Source of the DNA: Bidens hawaiensis
Lineage: Eukaryota; Streptophyta; Magnoliopsida; Asterales; Asteraceae
DNA: 64,000 bases
Direction: 5' to 3'
Assembly: GCA_021521415.1 (NCBI GenBank)
Contig: JAIQDT010005021.1
Coordinates: forward strand, 124,001-188,000
Shown here piece after piece: positions 12,161 to 23,036 of the stretch (position 1 is its first letter; the number at the start of each line of letters is the position of its first letter). The position numbers were made by a program, and so were the translations under genes. The notes beneath the pieces are model-generated. The model searched no databases. It was not told the DNA's origin and worked only from the letters and a program-made list of their open reading frames with translations.

Positions 12161-12952
12161 TTCGTGCCACTGTACCATACATGTCTTTACATACTATCCT
12201 TGATGATACGTGCAATATCCGAAGATCGTTCACGTACTGTCAACACATCTTACATTCATCATTCATACATCATATATATATATATATATCATCCATACGT
12301 CATTCATACATCATACATACGTCAATCATACATCATATATATCAATCATATCTTTAACTACTACCTGGCAGTACATGCAATATCCGAAGATCGTTCACGT
12401 ACTGTCAAGCAATCATCATACATAAATCATACGAGGCATACACTTACCACTTAAGGTAAGTGTATTAACTATCACATCGAGTATGCACACAGCCCCGAAA
12501 ACATAACAAGGAGGTGGGGCTAGAAAATCACCCGAACTCTGTTAAGTTCACCGTTTATGGTTATTCCTTTCTTGAGCTGTGTACGACTAATTGCATAACA
12601 ATTACACGTATCAATTTCTATCACTACCCATATCACGTTTCTAGTCTAATTATAACCCTCAGCGAACGGGGGGCCGGAGGCAGCGCCCCTGGCAGCGGGG
12701 TTCTAGGGGCGGCAGCCCCTAGTGGGGTCCAAGGGGCAGAGCCCCTGGCTGGGGTTAACACATTTTATTTTCATTAACGGTCTTAACACATTTTCCTTTA
12801 GGATTTCATGATAATATTTTATTGTTAACCTCTTAATCCTTTAAGGTATCTTCCATAAATTAATAGAGTCCAAGGGTTATTTTGTAATTAAATCATTATT
12901 TCTCTAAGTCTAGGGACTGTTCTGTCATTTCATTAAACTTCTAGTTCGTTAC

Positions 12953-13245
12953 TTGGTTCTTTAACGAATTGAACCCTCTAACGAACTGGTCATGTAAACG
13001 AATTGGACCTAATAACGAACTGGTCCCTTGATGAATCAGTCCATATAACGAAGTAGTCCATGTAACGAATTGGACCTTCTAATTCGTTATCTCCGATAAC
13101 GAATGGTTATAGCGAATCGGGGGTAATTCGTTATCTTTTCCATAGAGAACTGGGACACGAACTAAGGCTAGTTCGTTAAGCTTCCATTAACGAATCGCTT
13201 GACGAATCACCCCTAGTTCGTTAACTCCCCGTTAACGAATTAGGG
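12953..13245. repeat. Cluster of TAACGAA / TTCGTTA motifs
   Basis: At least 13 copies of (T/A)AACGAA(T/C) or its reverse complement occur within about 290 bp, in both orientations and at irregular spacing. Several are followed by TGG(A/T)CC. The density is far above chance and the arrangement is not a simple tandem array. It lies inside a probable LTR, so these may be repeated regulatory sites of that element. Confidence 0.7.
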
Positions 13246-13944
13246 TTAGGTCAGAGAATGTCAGACATTCCGTGACATTATCCTTAACCTCGTACGCCGT
13301 TTTCCGGCGCCGCCGTCGCCGGAAAACCGCGATCGCCGGAAAAACGAGATCTCACTCGTTTTTCACCGTTTTTCGTCCCGCTCGATCCAGATCTGAGCTA
13401 GGGTGACCCCTAAGCTCATCTTAGGTATGGTTTATACCCGATTCCATCCGGATCCCGTGACTTTAACGGTTTAACGGTGTCGGCTCGTCGTTTCGTGACT
13501 AAATCTAACAGATTTGAGTTCATACAACATCATACTATTATTACCTTGAATCGGGATTGGTTTTCTATCTTGGTTCAGCTAGAGAAAGGAGGGAAATTAG
13601 AGAGAGAGCTTAAGTGTGTGTTTTGGTGGTGTATTGAATATGTGTGAGATGAATGATTAAATGGTTAATTAAGGCTTATAAAATTATGGGTCATTGGCTT
13701 AAGCCCATGGTCTTTCCCTCTTTCCTTCAAAACCCAAGTCCATAACCCATATCCACTTAACCCAACACTAGCCCGACTCTTAATAACTCATATTTTTATT
13801 TTATTAACCGAAACTAGAAAACGAGATGTAACATAAATGAGCTCGAATAGGAAACGATATAATCAATAAATGACAAAATCAGGTAAAATAAAATAGAGAT
13901 TTCGACTTTAACAACTTGAAAACGAATTTGGACCTGTTATAACA

Positions 13945-15350
13945 TTATATGATTTAAGTTTCTTGATTTTTGGCAAAAAATAGTCCATGTACTTTTACAA
14001 ATGCGATTTTTTAAGGGTTTTTAAGAGTTGTTTGACGAATTTGAAAGTTATGAGAGTGTAAACTAAGTTAAACCAAGTTAAATACCAATACATACAAGTT
14101 TTTGATAATACGAAATATCCGACTTACAATATTGTGTCAGGTAAACGAATACAAATGCAAAAAATCTGAAATGGGTTTAAGGGCTTGGCAAATATATGAG
14201 ATATTATAACCTGTTTAAGGGTTATTTCAAGGGCTATCTGAGTTTGGCGAGACCTATGACCTGTGAAAATCATTGTTTGATGTTGAAAGGGTTTCACAAA
14301 TAAATGTGATGGTGCAACCCATTTAAGGGCTATCCGGATTTTATGAGACCCATGACCAGCTTATTTTTAACTTAAATAAAATGTTATAAACAGTTTAAGA
14401 GCTATCTGGGTTTGGAGAGACCCGTGACTTGCGAAAACTGTTGTTTGATAATGAAAGGGTTTCACAATAAATTAGATGTTATAACCTATTTGTGCTATAT
14501 AAGTTTTGTGAGACTCATGACCTGCTTATTTTTTTAACTTATACGAGTCAAACGCATAGAATTTCATAATTCAAAAATGAAACAATATGGGGGTTCCTAT
14601 GATTTTTTGAAGGACAATTATATAGATTTATTAGAGCATCTCCAACTATGCATCTAGTTCCTCATCCAGTTTAGTTGGCAAATCGTATGCATGAGAGAGG
14701 ATAGTGAAATAGATGAGAGAGAGTGTTTCATGTTTAGTTTTATGAATAAGTGTGGATGAGATATGTGAGTGGGGAGTTGGTGAAAAGGTAGAGAGAGAAA
14801 AGAGAAAAGTAGAGAAAGGAGAGAGAAATTAATAATCGGGTCATCCAGTTTATTTAACCATTATGGATAGGTTGAAAACATGTATATACTCGTAAGATCT
14901 TGAGTTCGAGCCAGATGGTTAGTAGAGAAAGTAAGTAAAGAGAAAAAAAGGGTTCATTTCCCTATACAAACGAGCTCCACGGAGTTCCCTTGCTATACTA
15001 GCAAATTGTTAGAGTTCATTTGTCACGCTAGTAAACTTCATTGAGTTTGCTTGTCACACAAGCGAGTATAAGAGGATTTAAAACACCCTACAGGAAATAC
15101 TTGATTCATAAGCGATGTCATACCTCTTAAATCATCTTTTCTTTTTGGGCTTAGTTGGTTGTGGAACAGGAGAAAACTCCATAGATAAGTGTTATTTGAT
15201 GGAAGTAATACGAGGATGAGTGATCTTCTGAGAAGTCTTCGCCGGGTCAACCAAAAACAATTCTGTGAGTTTCTAGATGGGCCATACATATAAAATAGAC
15301 TATATTGGTGGTATGAGAGGGATTAGATTTGGCGTTGTGGGGATAGCAAC
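13945..15350. other. Intergenic DNA with diverged repeats, no gene seen
   Basis: Bases 14160-14530 hold three or four diverged copies of a unit carrying AAGGGCTATC, GAGACC(C/T)(A/G)TGACC and GAAAGGGTTTCACAA, with a period of about 120 bp. The rest is AT-rich, with GAGAGA runs near 14690-14830. I see no protein domain in any frame. Confidence 0.55.
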
Positions 15351-15562
15351 CACAACTATGTTTAGTTGGAAGTAATGGAATGAAGAGGGAATGAAATGAG
15401 AGAATAAATGGAATGAGAGAATGAATGGAATGAACAAGGGAATGAAATGGATCATTAATATTCCTTGGTCTTGTTTGATTAACCTATGGTAATGAAATGA
15501 ATAATTACTTTATGTTGTTTGGTATCCAAAAAAAATGTATGAATGAAATAGAAATAATAAAA

Positions 15563-16624
15563 GGCATAATTCCCAAAATAGTCCTCAAGTTGAGAGAGAA
15601 ATCCTAAATAGTCCAAAAGTTTTTAAATTCTCAAAATAGTCCCTAGAAACTTATCTCCAACGTGACATTGGTATTTGTGACGTGAGATTTGGTTAACCAC
15701 TCACAGATTGACACGTGTAAAGTTAACGTGAAAGTTACAAAGAAATCTGTCTGCGCCGATAGTTTTCAAGCCAAAATCATTTTCTCAGAAACTCATCTCC
15801 TCCGACGCATTTCAGGTGAATTCCGTCTTTTTTTGCATAAAAAGAAGAGTTGTCAGAAAAGATGGATTTAGTTACAAATTATTTAAATTCGATGGTTTTT
15901 AGATGAAAGTTATCTTTTTTTTTTGCATAAAAAGAATAGTTGTCTATAAAACTTTTTTGAAAATCATATCCACCACCCACCCACCGCCCACCGCCATCAT
16001 CAACCACCGCCATCATCAACCACCATCATCATCCACCACCACCACCCACCGCAATCATCAACCACCACCACCCACCGCCATCATCCACCACCACCACCCA
16101 CCGCCAACATCCACCACCACCACCACCCAGCACCATCGTCCACCACCATCATCAACCCCTACCACCCACCACATTCTTAACACTTGCCATTTAACCCTCA
16201 CATCGGATTTTAAAACTTTTATGAAAATCATCTGAGAATATTAAATTCATTGGGAAATAATCGTTTTTTTTTTAACTTTTTTGAAAATTATCCAACAAGA
16301 CTAAATTCATTGGAAAAGTATCATTTTTTTTTGCAACTTTTTTGAAATTTCTCGTAGAAGACGAAATTCACCTGAAATGTGTCGGAGGAGATGAATTTCT
16401 TAGAAAATGATTTTGGCTTGAAAACTATCGGCGCAGACAGATTTCTTTGTAACTTTCACGTTAACTTTACACCTGTCAATCTATGAGTGGTTAACCAAAT
16501 CTCATGTCACGAATACCAATGTCACTTTGGAGATAGGTGTCCAAGGACTGTTTTTGGAATTTAAAAACTTTTGGACTATTTAGAATTTCTTTCTCATCTT
16601 GAGGACTATTTTGAGAATTACCCC
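15563..16624. mobile_element. Non-autonomous Mutator-like element (MULE)
   Basis: Long terminal inverted repeats of about 270 bp. The left end starts GGCATAATTCCCAAAATAGTCC and the right end, reversed, starts GGGGTAATTCTCAAAATAG. A perfect 9-bp target duplication ATAATAAAA flanks it (15554-15562 and 16625-16633). The 9-bp duplication and long arms are the Mutator signature. The 1062-bp element encodes no transposase; its middle is a CCACCA-rich minisatellite. Confidence 0.92.
15968..16166. repeat. CCACCACCCACCGCCATCAT minisatellite
   Basis: A degenerate array of CCACCACC, CACCGCCATCATC and CATCCACC units forms the core of the MULE. A His/Thr/Pro-rich open frame across it (15903-16235) is a by-product of the repeat, not a gene. 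Confidence 0.85.
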
Positions 16625-16689
16625 ATAATAAAAATATTCTTATCCCAAACTATATATTTTTTACTAAAAAAATGAATAATAATAAAAAA

Positions 16690-16965
16690 ATGAAATGGCG
16701 ACGGTAGTGGTGGTAGCTCCAGCGACGAAGATGGCAATAGCTCCGGCGACGAAAATGGTGGTGGTGGCGATCAAGCGGGGTGGTTTTGGTGGTGGCGGTG
16801 GCGATGGTAGCATTGGTAGTAATGGCGATGGTAGGGTGGCGGCGACGTTGGTGGCTGTCAGGCAGCGACAATGGTGGTGGTAACGGCGAAGGTGGTGGCG
16901 ATGGCGACGGTGGTGGCGGTGGCGATGGTAGTGGTGCTGGTTGTTGTTAGGTGGTGGTAGTTGTT
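16690..16965. repeat. GGTGGCGGTGGCGATGG minisatellite
   Basis: G-rich degenerate array of GGTGGTGGCG, GGCGATGG and GGCGACG units between the MULE and the hAT element. Frames through it are Gly- or His/Arg-rich with no domain; I do not call a gene. Confidence 0.8.
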
Positions 16966-17772
16966 TTTAGGTGGTGATGGTGTTGAGAAAGTAGGGTGAG
17001 GGAGGAATGGAATGAAAAAAGAAAAGAAAAGGGGTGGAAAGTAATGGTTTTAATCATGGTTTTGAAACCCGGCCCGGCCTGGCTGGTCGGACCGGTCTGA
17101 CCGGGACCCGGCCTCAATACCGGTCTGGGTCGGGGTGTAGAACCCGTTTTCTATTTACCCGGCCGGTCTGCGCGGGCGCCGGTTGGACCGGACCTGGCGG
17201 TCGGACCGGCAAGTTTGTATTTTTTTTAATGCTAAATTGATAACAAAATAAACTAAACCCTATCTCATGATTCTCATCCGTCTAAAATAACCTAAACCGT
17301 ATCCATCCAGCTCCTCCCATCCCAGCCGCACCTCCCATCCAACTCCTCCATCCCAGCCGCACCTCCCATCTAGCTCGTGACCACCGTTGCTCCACCACCT
17401 GCGAGGCTGCGACAGTGCGACCTCACCTCCATCACAGCCACTCCATCACTAATTGGTAAGTAATCTTTTTAATTTACTAATTTTCCAATTCGGTTGTTGT
17501 TAATTTGTAACAGATTGTAGCAGATTGTTAATTCCATGTTGTTAATTTACTAATTTTCCAATTCGGTGTGTTAGTGTAAATTTGTAACAGATTGTTAATT
17601 CCATATCTAGAAATAATAATACTCTCTAATTAACTAAAGTCTAGGTTATCTAAATTTATAGGTAACAGATTGTTAATTTGTAAATTTGTAACAGCTTGTA
17701 ACTGTGTGTTAGTGTAAATTTGTAACAGATTGTTAATTTATTTTGTACAATTCTTTATAGGTTATTGTCAAA

Positions 17773-19784
17773 ATGGACCCGAATTCTATACCATCATCCG
17801 AAGAAACTCCACAATCTCAGGCTAGTGTTCAATCAAGCAATCGTATGAAAACAGACATCACTTGGAAATATGTTACTGAAGTTGACGATGGATTGGGTAC
17901 TCATAAGCTTAAAGTGTGTGTGTTTTATGGTAAAGGATTTCGTGGAGGGGCTATTAATAGATTGAAGCAACACTTGGCTGGAGTAAAGGGACAAGTTACT
18001 TCATGTTCAAAGGTTCACCGCTGATGTCCGGTGTATTATGAAAAATGCTTATGATGAAAGTGTGCAAGCTCCAAAAGGAATTAGTGTGGAAATAGATGAA
18101 GGGCAAACAACTACCCCACAACAAGCTCGGGTGAAAAGGAAAGTGTCTTCCACATCAAATAGTCGGCCATTGGAAAGTAACTACAATGCTTGTCAACCTT
18201 CAATCAAATCAATATGGAATAGTAAAGAGAGAGTGCATGATACAGATTTAGTTGTTGCTATGTGGTTTTATCATGCTTGTATACCAATGAATGTGGCTAA
18301 TTCTCCTTACTTCCTGATTGCAATGAGAAAAGTAGCTTCAATGGGGCATGGTTATACGGGGCCCTCTTATCATGCATTGCATGTGACTTTATTAAAAGAT
18401 GCTAAAGCAAGCGTGACACTCATAATTGAAGGCCAAAGAAGGATGTGGTCAGAAACTGGTTGCACTATTATGAGTGATGGATGGCGCGATAGTAGACAAA
18501 GACCTTTTATAAATTTCTTGGTCTATTGCCCAAGAGGGATTTCATTTGTTAGATCTGTTGATGCGTCAGATATTGAGACCAATGCTGAAAATTTGTGCAA
18601 TTTGTTTGCGGATATTGTTGAATTGGTTGGTTATAGGAATATTGTCCACTGGTCACTGATAATGCTGCTAATTACAAGGCTATAGGAAGATTGTTGTGTG
18701 AGAAATATCCTTTGCTCACTTGGTCACCATGTGCAGCCCATTGTATCAACTTGATTTTAAAAGATATATCAGAGATACCTTCTATGGATGAATTGGTTCA
18801 GCTTGCGTCTAGGATTACTGTTTTTATATATAACCATAAGTGGCCTTTGAATTGGTTGAGGAAAAGACCAGATTGGACAGAAATCATTCATCCCGGTGCC
18901 ACTCGGTTCGGTACTACATTCATTGCATTAAAAAGCTTGCACGACCATAAAGAAGATTTTCAAGCTATGGTTACTTCTAATGATTTCAAGAAAGCATCGA
19001 AATTACCAAAAGCTAAGGAGGTGAAGCTAACTATCTTAACTGAACGTTTTTGGAATAATTGTTTAATATCGGTGAAGGTGATGGCACCCATCTTGAAGCT
19101 GTTACGCATTTGTGACTCTGATGAACATCCTTCGTTAGGTTACGTGTTTGAAGGTATGACCCGTGCAAAGAAAGGGATTGAAGAGTTGTTTCGCATGAAA
19201 AAAAACATTGTGAAGTGTATACTAAAATACTTGATTCTCGTTGGGATAGGATGTTGCGTAGGAGTCTTCATGCTGCTGCTTATTGGTTAAATCCAATATT
19301 TCAATATGATTCTGAAAATGCTACTGAAAAGAATTATGCATTTACAAGTGTGCTTGATATGATTGAGCAAAAGACGCATTTAGATCCCGTGAAGCTTACG
19401 TCACAGTTACGCGAATTCCATGATCGACAGGGTCAATTTGGTCGACCCTCGGCTTTGCCCGGCGTGAAGAAAAATCCACCAGGTAAGTTTTTTTTTTTTA
19501 CTTAGCAATCATTTTAATATCATCAATTTTAATATTATGCTAATTTTTAATATTAGATGAGTGGTGGAGATTGTATGGTGGAGATGTCCCGGCGTTACGA
19601 GAATTTGCGATAAGAATTTTAAGTCAAACTGCATCTTCATCGGGATGTGAGCGTAATTGGAGTGTTTTTGAAAGAATCCACACCAAAAGGAGGAACCGTT
19701 CGGAGCATCAAAGGCTTCATGATCTTGTATATGTTCATTACAACTTGAGTCTACAAGATAGGTATGATATAAACCAAAAATTTG

Positions 19785-19824
<40 letters not shown>

Positions 19825-20232
19825 TGCATACATTATTTTTTTACTTAACATATCAATTCATTAGGGTTAATGTGAAAAAAAGGATCTACGACCCGGTTGA
19901 TTACGAAAGCATTGATAAAACCGACTTTTGGATAATTGATGAAGAGGCGGAAGGTGAACTTGATTATGATGAGTTGGAAAGTATGCTAGAAGAAGAGCCA
20001 CCAAGTAACAATGGAGCGTCTACCTCACAAACACATGATGAAGGTTAGTTGTTTTACTATTTTTAACTTTTAAGAAACAAATCTTCAATGATGTACATAT
20101 AACCAATTTTGGTTTGTTTTGTCAATTTTTTAAATTGTAGACGAAGCTTTGAATGAAGTGATTGATTTGGATGATATTGTGGAAAATATTGTGGAAGAGG
20201 ACAATGACAATGATGATTTTGATGCGCTCTAA
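17773..20232 (+). pseudogene. hAT-family transposase, decayed by frameshifts
   Basis: The gene starts at the ATG at 17773. Order: BED-like N-terminus ('INRLKQHLAG', about residues 60-75), DUF659-type region ('VDASDIETNAENLCNLFADIVE', about 18550-18620), then a catalytic-core region. The hAT dimerisation tail follows in exon 2 ('SQTASSSGCERNWSVFERIHTKRRN', 'DLVYVHYNL'), and the end is acidic. Three introns fit GT-AG: 19483-19556, 19762-19864 and 20044-20140; a leader intron before the ATG is likely. Frame changes near 18017, 18650 and an A8 run at about 19199-19206 break it. hAT transposases cut and paste DNA with 8-bp duplications; this copy cannot make the enzyme. The frames between breaks remain long, so decay is modest. 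Confidence 0.85.
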
Positions 20233-20660
20233 ACACATTGGATGAAGCTTTCGGCTATGTTTTGTTTTAGACATGGATGTTGGTTTAAGACTTTTAAGAT
20301 ATTTGTGTTTTAAGACTAAAATTGTGATGTATGTTTTTTTATTGTTGGATTGTGATGTATGTTTTGAAAGACTAATTTATGTTTTAAGACTTATGTTTTA
20401 TATATTAGTAATTATATATATAGGGTAAGGATCCTAAGAGAACTCTTTGCAAATTGAGAACTTTGAGAACCATTTTGGACCACTAAAAACACATTTGAAA
20501 AAAATATTTAAAAAAATCATAAAACAAAAAATAACAAAAATTTTAAAAAAGTAAAAAAAAACAAAATTCTTATATTTCATTCCGGTTTCATTAAAAAAAT
20601 AAAAAAAATTTAAAAAAAACGTTGTATTATACACATATGTATAATTTTATTTAATCTTTA

Positions 20661-21136
20661 TGTTGGTACATATATGTCAGTAGTTCATAGTCTAGCGTTT
20701 GTAATCGAGTCTGTAATGTAATTATGTTTATGATTATGTTTATGTTTATGTATGAGCGAAGTTGTCAACAAGTTCGCTTAGGCGAACTTGTTGAACAAGC
20801 GAAGTTGTCAACAAGTTCGCTTAGGCGAACTTGTTAAACGAGCGAAGTTATAGACAACTTCGCCTGAGGCGAAGTTGTCGTGTATATAAATATAAGCTAC
20901 GGCTTATGTTTAAGATTGATCGTTTTAGGTTGTTCGAGTGTTACGTGAGTCAAGTGACGTGAAGTCGAGAGTCTGTAACTGTGATATTTACATCACGTGT
21001 GTTCGAGTTATTAATATAACGTGTTTCGGTTTCGTGTGTTTGTGTTTTGTGTTTCTATACCCGTAACGATATACGCAGGGATTCCGCACCTGAGTGTATC
21101 GGGATATCTCGTGTACGATCCGTTCAGGAACCTACA
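20661..21136 (+). repeat. 5' LTR of the copia element
   Basis: Runs from TGTTGGTACA to GGAACCTACA, with imperfect TGTTGGT/ACCTACA terminal pairing. It contains a run of inverted GCGAAGTT motifs (20757-20879), a TATA box (20883-20890), and downstream R/U5 sequence ending at the primer site. It differs from the 3' LTR at three positions, all in the 20812-20836 motif block. Confidence 0.95.
20853..20890 (+). promoter_or_regulatory. LTR promoter: palindrome plus TATA box
   Basis: A perfect 12-bp inverted repeat (GACAACTTCGCC at 20853-20864, loop TGA, GGCGAAGTTGTC at 20868-20879) stands three bases before TATATAAA (20883-20890). Two further blocks of the same motifs lie 20-100 bp upstream. The same arrangement is kept in the 3' LTR (TATA at 31909-31916). 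I infer that the TATA box sets transcription start about 30 bp downstream and that the palindromes are factor-binding sites. Confidence 0.65.
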
Positions 21137-21138
21137 AT

Positions 21139-21151
21139 TGGTATCAGAGCC
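21139..21151 (+). promoter_or_regulatory. Primer binding site (tRNA-iMet)
   Basis: TGGTATCAGAGCC, complementary to the 3' end of initiator methionine tRNA, lies two bases after the 5' LTR. This is the standard minus-strand priming site for plant LTR elements. Confidence 0.95.
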
Positions 21152-21329
21152 AAGGCTCGATTGTGTGGTTCGGGATTTCACGCGGGTGTAGAAAACGTCT
21201 CGTTTGACCTATTCGCGGGACGCGTTTTCGTTGATATTGTGTTATACTCACCTTATACAGTCATATTCAAGCCGTCACACCAACCGGAAACTGCCAAATC
21301 GTCGAAAACAGATCTGAATATTTTTGCTG

Positions 21330-21602
21330 TTCGTCAGGCGAAGTTGTCGTTCTTCAGGCGAAGTTGCCGTCGCTGGAAGTAGGGTTTCAGCGAAGATATA
21401 AGGTTAAGCGAAGTTATCCACAACTTCGCCTACCTCATAAGTTCGCCTAAGCGAAGTTATCCTCAACTTCGCTTACCTCCTAAGTTCGCTTATCTTAAGC
21501 GAAGTTATTCTCAACTTCGCCAAGTCACGCGAATTTAAGAATTTTTTCCAGCGAAGTTAACACTTAAGCGAAGTTATCCTTAACTTCGCCTATAGTACTT
21601 TT
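21330..21602. repeat. GCGAAGTT motif cluster in the gag leader
   Basis: Eleven exact copies of GCGAAGTT or AACTTCGC, plus several AAGTTCGC variants, between the primer site and gag. Most form head-to-head pairs with a 5-7 nt gap, such as AAGCGAAGTTATCC followed by AACTTCGCC. They would form short hairpins in the leader RNA. Confidence 0.85.
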
Positions 21603-21638
21603 TCGAAGAATTTTTATTTTTTTCAGGTTTTCGAGAAG

Positions 21639-23030
21639 ATGTCGCCGATCAACATCTCAGAGTTAGTCAAAATGGAAGTCGAAGCGGGGTCGGCTACTAA
21701 GGCCCCAAGGTTAATGAAAGGAACTGACTTTGTAGCGTGGAAGGATAGATTCATTCAGTATATTAAATACCAGGATGCAAAAATGTGGGTGTGCATCCAG
21801 GATGGATATATTCCACCAACAATGGAATACGAAGGTCGTGATGTGGTTAAGAAGTACAGCAAGATGGAGGAAGAAGAGAAAATAATGTACGAGGCCGAAA
21901 GCAAGGCCCATGCTGCAATTACTATGGCTCTTCCTCAAGAGGTTCTCCATACATTCAGAAAGTACACTTCTGCTCGAGAGCTTTGGGATGCTCTTGAGAA
22001 CAGATTCGAAGGGAACGTGGGTATTCGTGCCTCGAAGATTAAGCTGTTAAAGACCCAGTTCTCTGTCTTCAAGTTTTTGAAGAACGAATCGCTCGATGAT
22101 ATTATCACCCGATATTATCATTTAATGACGGAGCTGAACAACTATTATATTGCTTACAGAGAGGAGGAAATAGTTGAGAAACTTCTCGATGCTCTCCCAC
22201 CGAAGTGGGAAATGTACACTGTTCTAATGAGGGAAGACAAAGACTTTCCTAATTATGACTTGGAGACAGCAGTAAACAAGCTCAGAACCTTTGAGCTTAA
22301 TATGGTTCGTAAAGAGACGCCAACGGATCAGGTTCAAGACCCTGGTATGTATGGTGCCAAAGTTAACTCAGGCTCAAGTTCGAAGTCTGAATCTGCTGCT
22401 TATTACTCCAAAGGAGAGTCAGGTTCTAACTCTTCTCATGAAGGAAATGTGTCAGTAAACATGAACGGTGACGTTTGCTTTGTTGCTGGAGGATCAAGTG
22501 CTTCAAAACCTCAAGCATCCAAGAGTAGTTTCTCTCCCAGTGCTTCAAGCAATAACTACTCTAAGATGCCAATGAGTGTCAAATCTACTGAAGAGCAGTT
22601 TGCACTCTATGCATCTTTTATTGCTTCTTACGAGAACTACATACAATGGAAGATTGTGGACCCTGCTGCTTTGGATGAAGACTATGACCAGATCGACCCT
22701 GATGATCTGGAGGAGATGGATCTGCAGTGGCAGATGGCGATGATAGTCAGAAGAGTGAAGCGTTTCATGAAGAAGACTGGCAGAAAGTTCGTAGGTGGAA
22801 AGCCAGGATTTGATAAGTCAAGGGTGAGGTGTTACAATTGTCAACAAAATGGACACTTTGCGAAGGATTGCACTAATGCACGAGTAGAACGTAGTCAGGG
22901 GAGGACTACACAGCAAAGTGAAAATAACAATGGGAATAATGCCATGATGTCTGATGCTGGTGAATACAACTGGAACATGTTCTCTGGAGAACTCTTTAAG
23001 CAGGCACACATGGCGAAGGTTGCAGTTTAA
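21639..23030 (+). CDS. gag: Copia gag, N-terminal part, ending at an in-frame TAA
   Basis: 463 codons from ATG (AAGATGTC context), starting 13 bases after a TTTTTTTCAG acceptor-like sequence. The N-terminal half ('FVAWKDRFIQYIKYQDAKMW', 'ALENRFEGN', 'LMTELNNYYIAYREEEIVEK') is the UBN2-type Gag domain of copia elements. A Ser-rich stretch follows, then a CCHC zinc knuckle 'CYNCQQNGHFAKDC' (about residues 399-412) that binds RNA. Gag forms the virus-like particle. The frame ends at TAA 23028-23030, but the same frame continues directly into the next coding block. Either the TAA is a recent nonsense mutation or gag ends here naturally; I favour mutation. Confidence 0.85.
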   Translation: MSPINISELVKMEVEAGSATKAPRLMKGTDFVAWKDRFIQYIKYQDAKMWVCIQDGYIPPTMEYEGRDVVKKYSKMEEEEKIMYEAESKAHAAITMALPQEVLHTFRKYTSARELWDALENRFEGNVGIRASKIKLLKTQFSVFKFLKNESLDDIITRYYHLMTELNNYYIAYREEEIVEKLLDALPPKWEMYTVLMREDKDFPNYDLETAVNKLRTFELNMVRKETPTDQVQDPGMYGAKVNSGSSSKSESAAYYSKGESGSNSSHEGNVSVNMNGDVCFVAGGSSASKPQASKSSFSPSASSNNYSKMPMSVKSTEEQFALYASFIASYENYIQWKIVDPAALDEDYDQIDPDDLEEMDLQWQMAMIVRRVKRFMKKTGRKFVGGKPGFDKSRVRCYNCQQNGHFAKDCTNARVERSQGRTTQQSENNNGNNAMMSDAGEYNWNMFSGELFKQAHMAKVAV

Positions 23031-23036
23031 GAATGC

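Larger units (their letters stand above)
11574..13944 (-). mobile_element. Probable solo LTR (copy C)
   Basis: The left end TGTAAGGCCCCGTTACC (11574) resembles the TGTAACACCCCGACC end of the Tekay-like LTRs, and the right end reads GGACCTGTTATAACA (13944). Inside is the 'GGGGTCCAAGGGGCAGAGCC' G/C palindromic block (about 12710-12750), which is common in plant gypsy LTRs. It also holds a 32-bp tandem array and a TAACGAA motif cluster. No matching 5-bp target duplication is visible (TAAAC against TTATA), so boundaries and solo status are uncertain. No coding region. Confidence 0.45.

Noticed and set aside
11574..13944. Complete solo LTR with target duplication
   Set aside because: The TAAAC and TTATA flanks do not match, so I list it only as probable.
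15903..16235. Small His/Thr/Pro-rich protein gene
   Set aside because: The frame is a translation of the CCACCA minisatellite inside a MULE, with no other coding evidence.
16650..16883. Gly- or His-rich small proteins on either strand
   Set aside because: They are produced by the GGTGGCG array; frames are open on both strands because of the repeat.
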